This document shows positions 63,312 to 64,000 of a stretch of DNA of 64,000 bases, one piece after another. The DNA comes from Streptomyces griseochromogenes (GTDB taxonomy: Bacteria > Actinomycetota > Actinomycetes > Streptomycetales > Streptomycetaceae). The notes beneath the pieces were generated by a model that saw only the letters and a program-made list of their open reading frames with translations, did not search any database and was not told the DNA's origin. The position numbers and the translations under genes were made by a program. Every line of letters starts with the position of its first letter. Position 1 is the first letter of the stretch. Where the stretch lies: contig NZ_CP016279.1 of the NCBI RefSeq assembly GCF_001542625.1, positions 4,278,001-4,342,000 on the forward strand. Direction: 5' to 3'.

Positions 63312-64000
63312 ATGACCAATGCCACCTCGCTGCCGCGCCGCCGCCTGTTCAAGGCCGGTCTCGCCCTCACCACCACTGCCGCCGCCACGGCCGCCGGCAT
63401 CGCCCCCGCCACGGCGGACCGGCGCCCCGAAACGGCCGATCCACACCCCGAGTTGAGCGATCTGGAACAGCGCTACGGCGCGCGTCTGGGCGTATACGCC
63501 CGGAACGTGCGCACCGGCCGGACCGTGGCGTATCGCGCGGGGGAGCGGTTCGCGATGTGCTCGACTTTCAAGGCGTTCGCGGCCGCGGCCGTCCTGGGCG
63601 GCCACGGTGACTGCGCGCCGCTGGACAATATCGTCCACTATCCGCCGAGGGACATCCTGGCGAACTCGCCGAAGACCGAGGAACACCTCGCCACCGGCAT
63701 GTCCGTGGGCGATCTGTGCGCGGCCGCGATCCAGTACAGCGACAACGCGGCCGGCAACCTGCTGCTGCGCCAGATCGGCGGGCCGGACGGCCTCACCCGG
63801 TTCTTCCGGTCGCTCGGCGACCGGGTGAGCCGGCTCGACCGGTGGGAGCCCGAGCTGAACACCGCCGTCCCCGGTGACCCGCGCGACACCACGACCCCGC
63901 AGGCGATCGGCCGCGGCTTCGAGCGGCTGACGCTGGGGCGGGCACTGGACGACACCGACCGCGCACGGTTCATCGGCTGGCTGAAGGGCAACACCACCAG
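63312..64000 (+). CDS. Class A beta-lactamase (partial, runs off the window end)
   Basis: The first 229 codons of a secreted class A beta-lactamase. A twin-arginine-like signal (LPRRRLFKAGLALTTTAA) is followed by cleavage near ATA-D. Catalytic motifs: Ser84-Thr-Phe-Lys87 (S70xxK73), Ser143-Asp-Asn (SDN), Glu179-x-x-x-Asn183 (EPELN, E166/N170). The KTG motif should lie past 64000. It hydrolyses penicillin-type beta-lactams. The ATG has GGGAG 9 nt upstream. Divergent from blaA-blaB, and so probably inducible through them. Confidence 0.92.
   Translation, partial: MTNATSLPRRRLFKAGLALTTTAAATAAGIAPATADRRPETADPHPELSDLEQRYGARLGVYARNVRTGRTVAYRAGERFAMCSTFKAFAAAAVLGGHGDCAPLDNIVHYPPRDILANSPKTEEHLATGMSVGDLCAAAIQYSDNAAGNLLLRQIGGPDGLTRFFRSLGDRVSRLDRWEPELNTAVPGDPRDTTTPQAIGRGFERLTLGRALDDTDRARFIGWLKGNTT

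Overview
This 64 kb window is chromosomal DNA from a high-G+C actinobacterium, almost certainly a Streptomyces. Real genes have G or C in nearly every third codon position and often start with GTG. Typical Streptomyces families are present: a WhiJ-type XRE/DUF397 pair, a DUF574 methyltransferase, a SpoIIE-type phosphatase, an LAXTG-sorted surface protein, DasR boxes, and the HbpS-SenS-SenR/FurS-CpeB and blaA-blaB/blaL arrangements. I saw no rRNA, tRNA, CRISPR array, insertion sequence or prophage genes.

Layout. 0-11.5 kb: SDR epimerase; a repeat-rich NlpC/P60 hydrolase; a DUF1996 protein ending in an LAETG sorting signal; a lipoprotein; a flavodoxin-like protein; a 722-aa fusion of an alpha/beta-hydrolase fold and an acetoacetate-decarboxylase-like domain that lacks both catalytic residues; a decayed fatty-acid desaturase; acylphosphatase; GNAT. 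11.7-15.7 kb: anti-sigma-type ATPase, divergent XRE-DUF5753 plus DUF397 pair, DUF574 methyltransferase, secreted protein. 15.7-21.1 kb: glycerophosphodiester phosphodiesterase, SpoIIE phosphatase, aldo/keto reductase with a MerR-type promoter, and a rhomboid-like protein. 21.2-26.2 kb: pyruvate carboxylase and two exported proteins. 26.3-31.2 kb: polysaccharide island (PL7 lyase, GH18 chitinase with twin DasR boxes, GH31 enzyme).

31.4-34.9 kb: a terminator-bounded operon (SDR, SDR, tautomerase, PaaI-like thioesterase) with a divergent XRE/MmyB-type regulator. 35-39.2 kb: Acetyltransf_6 protein and a large secreted BNR-repeat protein. 39.2-44.9 kb: a translationally coupled operon for a TauABC/SsuABC-type importer that carries a benzoylformate-decarboxylase-like enzyme between its second permease and its ATPase. 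45-52.9 kb: SDR under two perfect TetR-type palindromes, FAD monooxygenase, secreted RICIN protein, an inositol-monophosphatase homologue with an altered metal site, acyltransferase-3, and a secreted TIM-barrel protein.

53-58.4 kb is the redox-sensing locus: FurS-KatG (CpeB), then divergent HbpS and SenS-SenR around a 30-bp near-palindrome. 58.5-61.2 kb: a dormancy-like group (universal stress protein, BON-domain remnant, Rv1733c-like membrane protein, CBS protein). 61.2-64 kb: beta-lactamase module with a LysR regulator and BlaB-like protein coupled on the minus strand and a divergent class A beta-lactamase cut by the window edge.

The strongest leads are the catalytically stripped two-domain fusion, the decarboxylase inside the importer operon, the operator architecture (TetR, DasR, SenR, MerR, LysR types), and several unannotated small ORFs and gene remnants. 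No wholly new defence or biosynthetic system is evident; the window is mostly core-type Streptomyces chromosome.
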